From Chitinophaga solisilvae (lineage in GTDB: Bacteria > Bacteroidota > Bacteroidia > Chitinophagales > Chitinophagaceae): DNA of 64,000 bases. Below the pieces are notes generated by a model. The model was not told the origin of the DNA. It worked only from the letters and a program-made list of their open reading frames with translations, and did not search any database. Positions 31,301 through 41,000 of the stretch are shown piece by piece. The stretch spans positions 1 through 64,000 of the forward strand of contig NZ_JAABOK010000015.1 in assembly GCF_009928525.1 (NCBI RefSeq), written 5' to 3'. The translations under genes and the position numbers were made by a program. Position 1 is the stretch's first letter. Every line of letters starts with the position of its first letter.

Positions 31301-34300
31301 TTTTCCATAACGGGTATGCTGCTGAATATGCTATCAGCAGCCAGGATCACCTGTCTTACCTCTCCGCTTTCCTGTTCCCGGAAAACGCTTCTCAGTATCT
31401 CATGCCGGTCGACCAGGGTGGCAAAGGCATTATTGAGCGCTGCTATATCGGGTTGTCCCTGCAGTTCAAAAATGCCGGGCATATGATAGGCGGCGCCGGC
31501 TTCAGGAAACTGGCTCAGTATCCAGAAGCGGCGTTGTGCGGAAGACAGCATATAATCTTCCTGTTCCTGTAAACGTGGTATAGCGCTGAATTCCAGCGGG
31601 GTGGCAGCAGCAATGAGCCGTGCCTGTTCTTCCAGTGTGGCATGCCGGAAGAGTGCCGGTATATCCAGGCGTATCTGGAATGCTTTGTGCACCTGGCTTT
31701 GCAGCCGGATGACCTTCAGGGAGTGGCCTCCGAGCAGGAAGAAATTATCCTTTAATCCGATGTGCGATGTTTCCAGCAAAGCACACCATATTTCCGCCAG
31801 CTGCTTTTCCACAGTGGTTTGCGGCGCTATAAAAGCAACTGCCTCCCGCTCTTCTGATGCCAGTGCGGGCAGGCGTTTCCGGTCTATTTTCCCGTTCAGC
31901 GTCATGGGCATCGTTTCCAGCTGCACATAAACGCCCGGCACCATGTAATGCGGCAGGAATGTTTCCAGGTGCGCCTGCAGCAATGGAATAGCTACCGCTT
32001 CGTGGCTGACGAAATAGGCGGTCAGGAATTTTTCTCCCTGACTGCCGGTGCGTGCTACTACTACCGCTGATGTTATGCCGGTATATTTACGGATGGCAGC
32101 AGCAATTTCTCCCGGTTCAATGCGGTAACCACGGATCTTCACCTGGTCATCTTTTCTGCCGGTAAATTCCAGGTTGCCGTCGGGCAGCCAGCGGCCCAGG
32201 TCACCGGTTTTATACATGCGCTGTCCGGGCAGGAAAGGATTCGGAACAAATTTCTCTGCCGTCAGGTCTGGGCGGTGCAGGTATTCTTTTGCCAGGCCAT
32301 CGCCGCTGATGCATATTTCACCGGTTACACCCACCGGTTGCAAGGCACCTTCCGCGCTGATGATGAACACTGCTGTATTGGCAATGGGCCGGCCTATCAG
32401 GACACGGTCGTCTTCTCCGATACGGAAGACGGTGCTGTAGGTCGTATCTTCAGACGGGCCGTACAGGTTTCTGATCGTCATATGACGCAGGCCGTCAGCA
32501 TGTGCTACCGCAGCAGGCAAGGTTTCTCCGGCCATATTCAACACTTTCACGGCACGCAGGTCGGCGCCTGCCGCCAGAAGCTGTGCAGCTACGCCGGGTA
32601 CGGTGTTCAGCAGCAGCCGGTCTGCCGTATCCAGGTAATCGGGAACAGACAAGGCATTCGGCAGCAACCGCAGTTGTTTGCCACAGGCCAGGGTATAAAA
32701 TATTTCGAAGATGGAAAGATCAAAACATACAGAGGTAACACCCAGTACTACATCTGCTTCTGCTATCGCGAATTCCTCCAGGCACCAGCAGATAAACGTA
32801 TAGGCGTTAAAGTGAGTAATTACCACTCCTTTGGGAGCGCCGGTAGATCCGGAAGTATAGATTACATAGGCGGCATCATCAGGAGCGGGCAGCGTTGCAT
32901 GGTCCGCAGCGGGGTAAGCCGCTGCTGCTGTACGATAGGCCGCCATCACCGTTTCGTCGATCAGCACGCGGGAGCGGCTGTCGTTCATCATATAACGGAT
33001 ACGCTCCTCCGGATAGTCGGGGTCCAGCGGCACATAGGCGGCGCCGGTCTTCAAGACCCCCAGCAGGGCTACAATCAGCCACTCATCACGGCGGAGCATC
33101 ACGGCAGCGAGATCACCGCTGCCCAGCTGGTATTGTTGCTGCAGAAAAGCGGCGAACCTGTTGCTGCATTCCTGCAATTCCAGGTAGGAAAGGCAGGCAT
33201 CACCGCAGGAAATCGCCGTGGCATCAGGCGTTGCAGCCGCCTGCCGGGCCAACAGCTGTAATATGGATGTATGAGCGGGATAATTCGCGTACGTATCGTT
33301 AAATGTGTGCGTAAGTATTTTTTTCTCTGCCGCAGAAAGATAATCAACCAGTCCGATTTTCGCCTGTGGCGCATCCAGCAATGCTTTCAGCAGCTGCGTG
33401 AAATGCGTGGCTATGCGCGCTATTGTGCTGCGGTCAAAAATATCTGTATTGTATTCCAGCCACAGATCCAGCTCCTCTCCTGCTTCTGCGAAGCTGAAGG
33501 TAAGGTCGAATTTACTGCGTACGGTGGTGTTGCCTTTCCATGGACGGATACTGACACCCGCCATCATTTCAGGGGCCAGGATACGGTGACTGTCTGTATT
33601 CTGCAGGATCACCATTACATCAAACAACGGGCTGCGGCTCTGGTCTGCCGGCAGTTTCAGGTCATTCACCAGTTCTTCGAACGGGAACGACTGATGTGCA
33701 TAGGCATCCAGCGTGATGCGGCGCACGGCCTGCAGCAGCTCCGCGTAGCTACCCTGCCCGTCCGTCTGCACACGCAGTGCCAGCGTGTTGAGATATAATC
33801 CCAGCTGACCTTCCAGGTCGGCATGTTCCCTGCCGGCTACCGGGCTGCCGGTGATGTTGTCCTGCTGTCCGGTATAGCGGTACAGTAAGGTGTGCACCGC
33901 TGCCAGCAATCCCATAAACAGCGTAGCGTCATGGGCTGCCACAGTGGTTTTCAGCTGTTGCAGCAAGGCAGCGGGGATACGTTTGTTCAGCGCGTCTCCC
34001 CTGTATGTTTTAACAGCAGGACGCAGCCTGTCTGCCGGCAGATTTGTCACCGGCAGTTCACCTGACAATTGCTGCAGCCAGTATTGGCGGTTGGTAGCTG
34101 CCGATTGCTGCAACTGTTCCTGTTGCCACCAGGCATAATCTTTATACTGAAGCGGCAAGGGCTGCAACGCTGGCTCCATGCCACTTTGCAGACTATGATA
34201 GCGTAACAGTAATTCTTTGAACAGTAATCCCATGGACCAGCCATCGCTGATGATATGGTGCATCACATATACCAGCACATAACTGTCCGGCGCGGTACCA

Positions 34301-37300
34301 TACAGGGCAGCCCTGAGCAGCGGCCCGTCGGTCAGGCTGAAAGGCTGACTGACAAAGGCTTCCATGAGGGGCTGCATATCTGTCTCACTTACTTCTTCAC
34401 AGGTGATACCGGAAAAAACATCTGCCGGAAGAATTACCTGCCGGATATTACCACCGGCATCTTCCCGGAATACGGTTCTCAGGATCTCATGCTGTTGTAC
34501 TAGTCCGCGGAAAGCCTGTTGCAGCGCAGCGATGTTCAGCGTGCCATGTAACTGATAGATACCGGGCATGTGATAAGCGGCGGCGGCATCGGGAAACTGG
34601 CTCAGTATCCAGAAGCGGCGTTGCGCCGGGGATAACGGATAATCTTCCATCACAGGCGATGCCTGAATACGCTGATGTGTTTCCTGTGCAGCGCCGGCAA
34701 TCAGCTGCGCCTGCTCTTCCAGCACCATATGGCTGAACAATGATTTCAGCGGCAGCGCTACCTGAAATTTACGGCGGATGCTGCTCAGCAGCCGCGTTGC
34801 TTTCAGGCTGTGGCCTCCCAGCAAAAAGAAGTTATCCTTTACGCTGATCTGCTCTTTTTGCAGCAGTTCACGCCAGATCTCTGCCAGTTGCTGTTCCAGC
34901 GCGGTGCGGGGGGCTATGTATTCAACGGTGGAAACAATATTACTTTCTTCAGGAGCCGGCAGCCGCTTCCTGTCAATCTTACCGTTAAGCGTCAGCGGCA
35001 TGGCTTCAATGCGGATGAAGTACGCCGGTATCATGTAAGCCGGCAGCAACGTGGCCAGCCAGGTCTGCAATGCCTGCATTTCCAGCTGCGCGGTGCCCGC
35101 AACATAGGCTGCCAGCTGCTTTTCGCCGGTGCGGCCTGTAAAGGGCACTACTGCAGCAGCGGTAACGGCTGCATAGCGGCGGATAGCGGCTTCTATTTCA
35201 CCCGGCTCAATGCGGTACCCTCTGATCTTTACCTGGTCATCCGTTCTGCCCATAAATTCGATGCAGCCGTTCTCCAGCCAGCGGCCTACGTCGCCGGTTT
35301 TATATATTCTTTCTCCGGCAACAAAAGGATTCGGTAAAAATCTGGCGGCGGTAAGTTCCGGTCTGTTCAGATATCCGCTGGCCAGGCCATCGCCGCTGAT
35401 ACAGATTTCCCCGGCAACGCCCACCGGTTGCAGTTGTCCGGCTTCGCTGAAAATATAGAAAGCGGAACGGCAGAAAGGTTTTCCCAGCGGTTCATGCGCG
35501 GCATGCTCCCGCAACTCCACCCGCTTCAGTAATTTCCCGATCGTCGTTTCTGAAGGGCCGTAGTGATTGTATACCTCGCAGTCGGGATGGGCGCGGCTGA
35601 TAAAGGTGACTACATTGGAAGTCAGCTGTTCTCCGCCGAAGATGAGGCATCTGGCCGGAAGGTAACAATGGTTTTCTTCCTGCAATGCCATCCAGTGAGA
35701 GGGCACAATCTTTATACAGTCGAGTTTTCCGGTAAATATTTTTTCCGGTGTCAGCAGGGCGTCGTTGTCATATACATGCAACGCGCCGCCGGTGATCAAC
35801 GCGGGAAACAGTACGGTATTACCCAGATCTGCCGCGATGGTAGATACCAGCCCGAAAGTCCGGCAGGCATCTATATTCGTTACCGCCCTGATACCTTCGC
35901 AGTAATCCATCAGGGAGCGGTGTGTAATCATTACTCCTTTAGGCTCGCCGGTGGATCCTGATGTATAGATCACATAGGCAAGCGATTCCTGCCGCGTTGC
36001 AGGCAGGACAACGGGTAAAGCGGCAGCAGGCAGGGTTTGCAGCCTGTCCATCAAAAAGGTATCACCAGTAAAAGCTGTTGTATCATCAAAGGCATCTGCT
36101 GCCGTCAGCAGCACTTTTACCTGTGTATCTTTCAGTATAAATGCTTTCCTGGAGGCGGGGTATTCCGGATCAACAGGTACATAGGCGGCGCCGGCTTTTA
36201 ATATTCCCAGTATGGCAACAATCATATCCGCGGAACGATGCAGCATAATACCCACCAGATCGTCTTTCCCTACGTGATATTGTGTCCTGAGATATTGTGC
36301 CAGCAAGGTCGCACGGCTATCCAGTGCAGCATAGGACAGCACCTCTTCCCGGCATACTACCGCGGTTGCTTCCGGCGTGCGCCGGGCCTGTTCTTCAAAA
36401 AGATCTACGATAGTTTTGTCTGCCGGGCAGGCGGCCTCCATGTTATTAAAAGCAGATAACAACTGGTCATATTCTGCCGGAGTCAGGTAAGACAGTTCGG
36501 CCACGGCTTTATGCGGGTCTGTCAGCGCTGCATCCAGCAGCTGTATAAGGTGATGACCGGCGCGGGTGGCGGTAGACTGCGTATATATATCTCCGTTATA
36601 GGTAACCAGCATTTCTATTTCATCGCCGGTTTCCATAAAATTAAAACTCAGGTCAAATTTGTTGAAGGTTTCCTGCCGGCCTTCATATTCCCGGATAGTA
36701 AGTCCGGACAGATGCTGTTCTGCTTTCGTATGGCTGACGGCATTATTTCTCAGTATCACCATCACATCGAACAGCGGATTTCGGCTCCGGTCCCACTGCA
36801 GCTGCAGTTCTTCCGTGAGCAGGTCAAACGGATAATCCTGGTGACTGAAAGATTCCAGGGTCAGCTGCCGTACATGACGCAACAGCTGCAGGAAGCCTTC
36901 CTGTCCGTTTATCCGGGTGCGCAGCGCCAGGGTGTTGAGATACAAACCTACCTGGTTTTCCAGTACGGTACGGCTTCTGCCGGAAACAGGCGTGCCGGTG
37001 ATAATATCATCCTGTCCGGTGTAGCGGTATAGCAACAGGTTAACGGCGGCAGACAGGCCCGTAAACAGGGTACTGTCTGTGGCAGCCAGCAGGGTTTTCA
37101 ACCGGGTGGTAACGGCAGCGGGTATACGAAGTTGGACCATACCGCCGTTAAAGGTTTTCACGGCCGGGCGGGATTTATCTGCCGGGAAAGCCAGCACCGG
37201 CAGCTCTCCGGAGAAAAGCGCAGTCCAGTAGTTACGGTGCGCATCAAAATCAGGAGCGCTGATTTTACGTTGCTGCCAGGCAGCATAATCTCTATATTGC

Positions 37301-38025
37301 ACAGGCAATGCCGGCAGGTCAGCAGTACCGCCATGGCAGGCGGCCGCATACAGCAGCATCAGCTCTGTGATGATAATATCCATTGACCAGCCATCGCTGA
37401 TGATATGGTGCATCACCAGGCAGAAGACATGCCGGGTATCCGACAGCTCCCCGATACAGGCGCGCAGCAGCGGGCCTTGCGTAAGCTGGAAAGGTTGTGA
37501 CACCATGCCGCCGGCCCATACGGCAATGCCGTCATCGCCGGCTTCCTGCAGGTTATAAGTCTGTACGGCAAATGCCATTTCTTCCACAGACAGAAAATGT
37601 TGCCTTACCTCTCCGTTATCATCTTCCCGGAAAACAGCGCGTAGTATTTCATGCCGTTCCAGCAAGCGGTTAAAAGCCAGCTGCAGACAGTCCGGCCGCA
37701 ATACGCCTTCAAATATTTTAACCACCGGAATGTTATACGCAGCATTGCCTTCTTCCAGCTGACTTAAAAGCCATATGCGGCGTTGTGCGGAAGACAGCTC
37801 CCAGGATGCCTGCGGCGCGGCAGGAAGAATATCTTCTTCCGCCACTGCCTTTGCCTGCAGCAGTAAACTGATGACTGCTGCCTTATGGGTGCGCAGGACA
37901 TCTTTCTCCGCAGTTGTCAACGCAGCGATGTTACCTTTCAGTTTCAGGCCGGTTCCGGTATCATCAACACCAAGACTCACGCCTTTTGTCCTGCACGCAG
38001 CTATAACTTGCAATAACGCTTTCAT
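25333..38025 (-). CDS. NRPS, four modules: Asp, Ala, Val, Ala
   Basis: 4230-aa NRPS with a TubC_N-like docking domain (1-58) and four C-A-T modules. HH pairs of the C domains: 206-207, 1256-1257, 2287-2288, 3327-3328, all in HHIISDG. A-domain core YTSGSTG Tyr at 687, 1723, 2754, 3793. PCP serines in GGHSL: 1073, 2102, 3141, 4173. Codes by eye: A1 DLTKIGHIGK (Asp; one change from DLTKVGHIGK, in an unusual ADLGNT context), A2 DLFNNALTYK (Ala type), A3 DAYWLGGTFK (close to Val DAFWIGGTFK), A4 DLFNNALTYK (Ala type). There are no E, Cy, methyltransferase or TE domains, so L residues are expected. The C-terminus QLVQIDI is a likely docking tail for the next protein. The start lies 1 nt after the upstream stop; the downstream start overlaps its stop by 4 nt. 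It is the largest gene here. Confidence 0.95.
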   Translation of the reverse strand: MKALLQVIAACRTKGVSLGVDDTGTGLKLKGNIAALTTAEKDVLRTHKAAVISLLLQAKAVAEEDILPAAPQASWELSSAQRRIWLLSQLEEGNAAYNIPVVKIFEGVLRPDCLQLAFNRLLERHEILRAVFREDDNGEVRQHFLSVEEMAFAVQTYNLQEAGDDGIAVWAGGMVSQPFQLTQGPLLRACIGELSDTRHVFCLVMHHIISDGWSMDIIITELMLLYAAACHGGTADLPALPVQYRDYAAWQQRKISAPDFDAHRNYWTALFSGELPVLAFPADKSRPAVKTFNGGMVQLRIPAAVTTRLKTLLAATDSTLFTGLSAAVNLLLYRYTGQDDIITGTPVSGRSRTVLENQVGLYLNTLALRTRINGQEGFLQLLRHVRQLTLESFSHQDYPFDLLTEELQLQWDRSRNPLFDVMVILRNNAVSHTKAEQHLSGLTIREYEGRQETFNKFDLSFNFMETGDEIEMLVTYNGDIYTQSTATRAGHHLIQLLDAALTDPHKAVAELSYLTPAEYDQLLSAFNNMEAACPADKTIVDLFEEQARRTPEATAVVCREEVLSYAALDSRATLLAQYLRTQYHVGKDDLVGIMLHRSADMIVAILGILKAGAAYVPVDPEYPASRKAFILKDTQVKVLLTAADAFDDTTAFTGDTFLMDRLQTLPAAALPVVLPATRQESLAYVIYTSGSTGEPKGVMITHRSLMDYCEGIRAVTNIDACRTFGLVSTIAADLGNTVLFPALITGGALHVYDNDALLTPEKIFTGKLDCIKIVPSHWMALQEENHCYLPARCLIFGGEQLTSNVVTFISRAHPDCEVYNHYGPSETTIGKLLKRVELREHAAHEPLGKPFCRSAFYIFSEAGQLQPVGVAGEICISGDGLASGYLNRPELTAARFLPNPFVAGERIYKTGDVGRWLENGCIEFMGRTDDQVKIRGYRIEPGEIEAAIRRYAAVTAAAVVPFTGRTGEKQLAAYVAGTAQLEMQALQTWLATLLPAYMIPAYFIRIEAMPLTLNGKIDRKRLPAPEESNIVSTVEYIAPRTALEQQLAEIWRELLQKEQISVKDNFFLLGGHSLKATRLLSSIRRKFQVALPLKSLFSHMVLEEQAQLIAGAAQETHQRIQASPVMEDYPLSPAQRRFWILSQFPDAAAAYHMPGIYQLHGTLNIAALQQAFRGLVQQHEILRTVFREDAGGNIRQVILPADVFSGITCEEVSETDMQPLMEAFVSQPFSLTDGPLLRAALYGTAPDSYVLVYVMHHIISDGWSMGLLFKELLLRYHSLQSGMEPALQPLPLQYKDYAWWQQEQLQQSAATNRQYWLQQLSGELPVTNLPADRLRPAVKTYRGDALNKRIPAALLQQLKTTVAAHDATLFMGLLAAVHTLLYRYTGQQDNITGSPVAGREHADLEGQLGLYLNTLALRVQTDGQGSYAELLQAVRRITLDAYAHQSFPFEELVNDLKLPADQSRSPLFDVMVILQNTDSHRILAPEMMAGVSIRPWKGNTTVRSKFDLTFSFAEAGEELDLWLEYNTDIFDRSTIARIATHFTQLLKALLDAPQAKIGLVDYLSAAEKKILTHTFNDTYANYPAHTSILQLLARQAAATPDATAISCGDACLSYLELQECSNRFAAFLQQQYQLGSGDLAAVMLRRDEWLIVALLGVLKTGAAYVPLDPDYPEERIRYMMNDSRSRVLIDETVMAAYRTAAAAYPAADHATLPAPDDAAYVIYTSGSTGAPKGVVITHFNAYTFICWCLEEFAIAEADVVLGVTSVCFDLSIFEIFYTLACGKQLRLLPNALSVPDYLDTADRLLLNTVPGVAAQLLAAGADLRAVKVLNMAGETLPAAVAHADGLRHMTIRNLYGPSEDTTYSTVFRIGEDDRVLIGRPIANTAVFIISAEGALQPVGVTGEICISGDGLAKEYLHRPDLTAEKFVPNPFLPGQRMYKTGDLGRWLPDGNLEFTGRKDDQVKIRGYRIEPGEIAAAIRKYTGITSAVVVARTGSQGEKFLTAYFVSHEAVAIPLLQAHLETFLPHYMVPGVYVQLETMPMTLNGKIDRKRLPALASEEREAVAFIAPQTTVEKQLAEIWCALLETSHIGLKDNFFLLGGHSLKVIRLQSQVHKAFQIRLDIPALFRHATLEEQARLIAAATPLEFSAIPRLQEQEDYMLSSAQRRFWILSQFPEAGAAYHMPGIFELQGQPDIAALNNAFATLVDRHEILRSVFREQESGEVRQVILAADSIFSSIPVMENADEAMLAAAITAAVNRPFDLSAGPLLRTALYHNGKGKYILLYVMHHIISDGWSVGIMLKELITLYNSFRTGSRPELSPLKLQYRDYAAWQQSRLHEEEGADRSWWQQQLSGVLPVLEMPADRPRPALKSYNGGSTSMEISAAVLQSLKATGSKEGNTLFMQLLTAVYVLLHRYSGQDDIIIGSPVAGRNHADLEDQLGLFLNTLPLRMQLNPAGSFTELLQQVRRLTLDAFAHQQYPFEEMLDSLQLTPDLSRSPLFDVMIVLQQHDNSSMNDQLLAGDMSIGTYRGHQTTRSRFDLTFSFVEVNGLLQAHLEYNTDLWNAATAAGFMASLDRIITGMAAAPEQIIGKTALLSEAEKIQQLQQFNATAAPYPAAMTIPQLFELQAAATPEHIALSCNGTTLSYAALNTLANRFAHFLQSAHGFGHNSVAAIQLDKGVHMMAAILGVLKCGGIYMPADPVFPQERVNYMMEDSGCSLLIGQELMNIFDGDIAAYDSHNPVHSATAQDLAYIMYTSGSTGKPKGVMVEHRSVVRLVKGQQYVSLQESDVLLSTGAVAFDATTYEYWGMLLNGGRLVLCPQETLSDTQQLGQLIRTEGVTMMWFTAGWFHQLIEYNIDIFSSLKTVLAGGDRLSSAHVGKLLQSYPALELINGYGPTENTTFSLTCRITAGMQDIPVGRPVSNSTVYILDEHHALLPPGATGEICVGGDGLARGYVAAPELTAARFVPHPFLPGERIYKTGDLGRWLPDGNIGFLGRKDDQVKIRGYRIEPGEIENALTSFPQVDAALVMPVTDAAGDKSLVAYLTGDAGISTAELRAYLGRMLPAFMLPDHYMLLDRFPLTANGKTDKRALPLPAADAATGSSYVAPRNMTEEKLQGIWEEVLGRKNISVTDDFFLSGGHSLKANRLITRIYKVFGIKMTIRELFAHPKLADQAQWIADTQGVGFNGIPRAAAEADYPLSAAQRRIWVLSRFSDANIAYNVPFACFLEGTLQEEALTAALNRLTEKHESLRTVFRENADGLIRQVVLPAEAAVLCPEYGDMRGNAAAAVSAAAAKAAEPFDLAKGPLQRACLWQLEDHKWLLLYVTHHIISDGWSMNVWTKELFEAYRQYDQPQSPAVLPLQYKDYAVWQQRQLEVATGTASRLYWLDRFSGEMPVLDFPSDKIRPAVKTYHGAVVNTVIPGEYATLLKTLCHAHGATLFMGITAIVNALLYRYTGQEDIILGTPVAGRLHADLEEQIGCYINTLALRTQFSGTESFATLLATVTKTTLAALEHQDYPFDELVNNLALRHDMGRNALFDVMITLNNTADAAAAPEVPHLRITPYHNETLLPGNKFDLTFSFVEDISGNLQAGIVYNTDLYSADMMTALTAHLEQLTRTAVASPDTAVALMEMLSSEEKNKVAFTFNNNHRDYPAGRSIVSMFQEQAAAAGEQPALLCGDNSMSYDTLNACANRMAAYLQENYQVGKGQMVGVNLPRNEWMIVAILGVLKAGAAYVPLDPSYPAERIAYILEDSQCTLVLDETGMLLFRETMMAYSNSNPLQLPDDNDLAYLIYTSGSTGKPKGVMIEHRNAYAFICWCLEEFDSNDFDIVFAVTSVCFDLSVFEIFYSLICGKKLRILDNALSIPAWLHTTERILLNTVPGVVAGLLSEHIDLSAVKLLNVAGEPVPPHFLQDAQLQRMQVRNLYGPSEDTTYSTMYRLDNARRVLIGKPISNTAVYILGAAGQLQPAGVSGEICISGSGLARGYLRQPALTAEKFTTHPFLPGVKMYRTGDVGYWTADGNIAFSGRKDNQVKIRGYRIEPGEIEEALLQLPVVTDALVMAKADGQGDKSLVAYIVCNELPEIPAIRTALRKTLPDYMIPAYFVQLTHFPLTTSGKKDRSRLPDHQSAQLHETYIPVAPRHDTDEGLVRIWQELLGKERIGIRDNFFESGGHSLKLMQMISKIQQQFAVQLSIPQVFKDPYIEHISDQIIFMLDQQKLKSSIDQLVQIDI

Positions 38026-38026
38026 A

Positions 38027-41000
38027 CTAAAATATTATTTCGTCTTCACTGCCGGCTATTACTTCATTGCTTTCGTCCATCCACTTCATCGTTTCGATAT
38101 AGTCAGACAAATGTTCAACTGTGGGATCGATAAAGAGTGTTTTCATATCTATTTTGATTCCGAAAGATTCCTGCACGCGTGATATCACGCGTGTAGCCTT
38201 CAGGCTGTGACCACCCAGGTCGAAGAAATTGTCTTTGATACCGATGCGGGAGCGGTCCAGTATGGCTTCCCAGATGGCGATGATTTTTTCATCCGTTTCA
38301 TTACGCGGGCCTTCGTATGCCGTATGCATATCCTGTGTCATGCTCTCTGCGCGGGGCAGGGCAGTTTTGTCCAGTTTACCGTTGGCGTTGAGCGGAAAAT
38401 CTTCCAGCGGAATAATATGCGCAGGCACCATATAACCGGGGAGGGAAGCGAGCAGCTTTTTGCGGAGCGCAGGCGCCGTTGCCTCTGCCGCCGGGATGAA
38501 ATAAGCAGCCAGTTCCGCTTCTGCCGCATTGTTTTTCCAGATAATTACTACCGCATCTTTAACTTCCGGCAGCGCCATGAAGGCGGATTCTATCTCTGCG
38601 ATCTCAATACGGTGTCCCCTGATTTTTACCTGATCGTCCCGGCGGCCGATGTATTCTATATCACCGTTGTCCATGATACGGGCGTAATCACCGGAGCGGT
38701 ATAATTTTTCACCGGGGATAAAGGGGTTGTCAATGAAACGCTGTGCGGTAAGCTCCGGCCGGCCGAGGTAGCCACGTGCAACACCGGCGCCGCCAACACA
38801 GAGTTCGCCGGTAACGCCAACGGGTGTACGTTGCAGGTCGTTATCCAGAATGTAGCAGCTCAGCGTAGGAATTGGTATGCCTATGTTGCTGCGGTTTTCT
38901 TCTATCTCACTGCGGGTGATTTCTTTATACGTCACGTGCACCGTAGTTTCTGTGATGCCGTACATATTGATATTTTTACAGCCGGGGCAGCTCAGGCTCC
39001 ATGCATCGAGGATAGCGGGCATCAGCGCCTCGCCGCCAAAGATGAGGTAGCGCAGCGGCGCTGCAGATAATCTGTCCTGGTTATGCAGCAGCAGGCTGCG
39101 GAATGCAGTAGGCGTCTGGTTCAGCACTGTGATTTTTTCCTGTACTAAAAAATCAAAGAAGGCGATGCTGTCCTGCGCCGTTTCTGACGGCACCATCACC
39201 AGCGTGCCCCCGTTCAGGAGGGCGCCGTACATTTCCCATACGGAGAAGTCAAAGCAATAGGAATGGAACAACGTCCACTTATCTTCCGGACCGAAGTCAA
39301 ACAGGTTATTATCGTTGAACAGCAGCCGGGTTACATTGCGGTGTTCTACCAGTACGCCTTTGGGATTACCGGTAGTACCGGAAGTATAGATCACGTAGGC
39401 CAGTCCGGCAGGCGGTACTGCTACTTCAGCAGTAGCGTTATCATATGGCAATGCAGTAATGTCAACAAAGCGGCAGTCCGGGAACATATCCTGCAAAGTG
39501 CTGTCCACGGACGTATCCGTGAGTATCAGCCTTGTACCGGAGTCGCGGATAATATAGTCTTTACGTGTGAGCGGATAGCCCGGATCTACCGGCACATAGG
39601 CTGCACCGGCTTTGAGCACTGCCAGTATCGCCACCATCATCCATTCGGTTCTGCCAGTATGCAGTACAATCAGGTCTTCCGGCATCACGTGGTAATCATG
39701 CAGCAGCCTGTATGCGAGGCGGCCGCTGGCTTCATCCAGCCGGCTGTAGGTCAGCTGTGTTTCACCACATCTCAGCGCAATATTATCCGGATAACGGGTA
39801 ACCGTTTCCCGGAACAGGCTGTTGATGGTAGCAGCCGTATTATAGGGCACCCAGGTCTGGTCTGCCTGCATCGTAATCAGCCGCAGTTCTTCACTATCGG
39901 GTAATACAATTTCACATACGGCCATTTCAGGTTGTACCGTTACCTGTTCCAGCAGTCGTACCAGGTGTTTCACCGTTCTGACGATGGTGCCTTCTCTGAA
40001 CAGCGCAGTATTGTATTCCAGGGCCAGGCTCAGTTCACCGTCGTTTTCTGCAAAAGAAAACAGCAGGTCATATTTCGCGACGCCTGTTTGCACCGCCATT
40101 CTTTCCAGCTGCAGGTCTTCCGTCACCTGGGCGGCCATGGTATTTTCCATGCCGTCAATGTTCTGCAGTACGAGCATTACATCGAACAGCGGGGAGCGGG
40201 AGAGATCTCTTTTCAGGTCCAGCTGTTCCAGCAGCCATTCAAACGGGAAATGCTGGTGTTCAAAAGCCTGCAGCATCACCTCTTTCTCCTGCTGCAGCAC
40301 TTCCACAAAGGAGGCCGCAGAAGGGATAGCAGAGCGGATGGCGAGCGTATTGACAAAGAAGCCGATCTGATCATGCAGCTGTTCGATGCTGCGGCCAGCC
40401 ACCGGCGTGCCCACGATGATATCGTCCTGACCGGCATATTTTTTAAGCAGCACCTTCACTGCTGTCATCAGCAGCATAAAGAGGCTTGCGCCGGAACCGG
40501 CTGCCAGCTGCTTTATCCGCTGTGTAAAAGGAGCGCCGAAGCGCATGGTATATTCTGCACCCTGATATGTTTTCACATCCGGGCGGTGAAAGTCGTATGG
40601 TAACACCAGCGCTGGAATCTCGCCGGCGAACATATTTTTCCAGTAGATCAGGTCTTCCTGCATGGAGCCGGCATTCAGCTGCTCCCGTTGCCATACCGCA
40701 TAATCTTTATACTGCAGCATGGGCGGCATCAGTTCCCTGGTATTGCCTGCAGCCAGCAGCCGGTAAGCCTGTAACACCTGATTGCACAATACAACCAGCG
40801 ACCAGCCATCGCTGATGATGTGGTGCATGTTGAAGGAAAGTATATCTCCTGAAGTGGCACGCAGGATGAAACATTGTAACAGCGGTCCTTTCTGCAGGTC
40901 AAAGGTTGCTCTCCATTTTTGCTGCAGCAGTGCAGTCAGGTCATCTTCAGACAGAAATTCGGTTACCGTTATCAGTTCTACGGCGAACGACATATCTTCC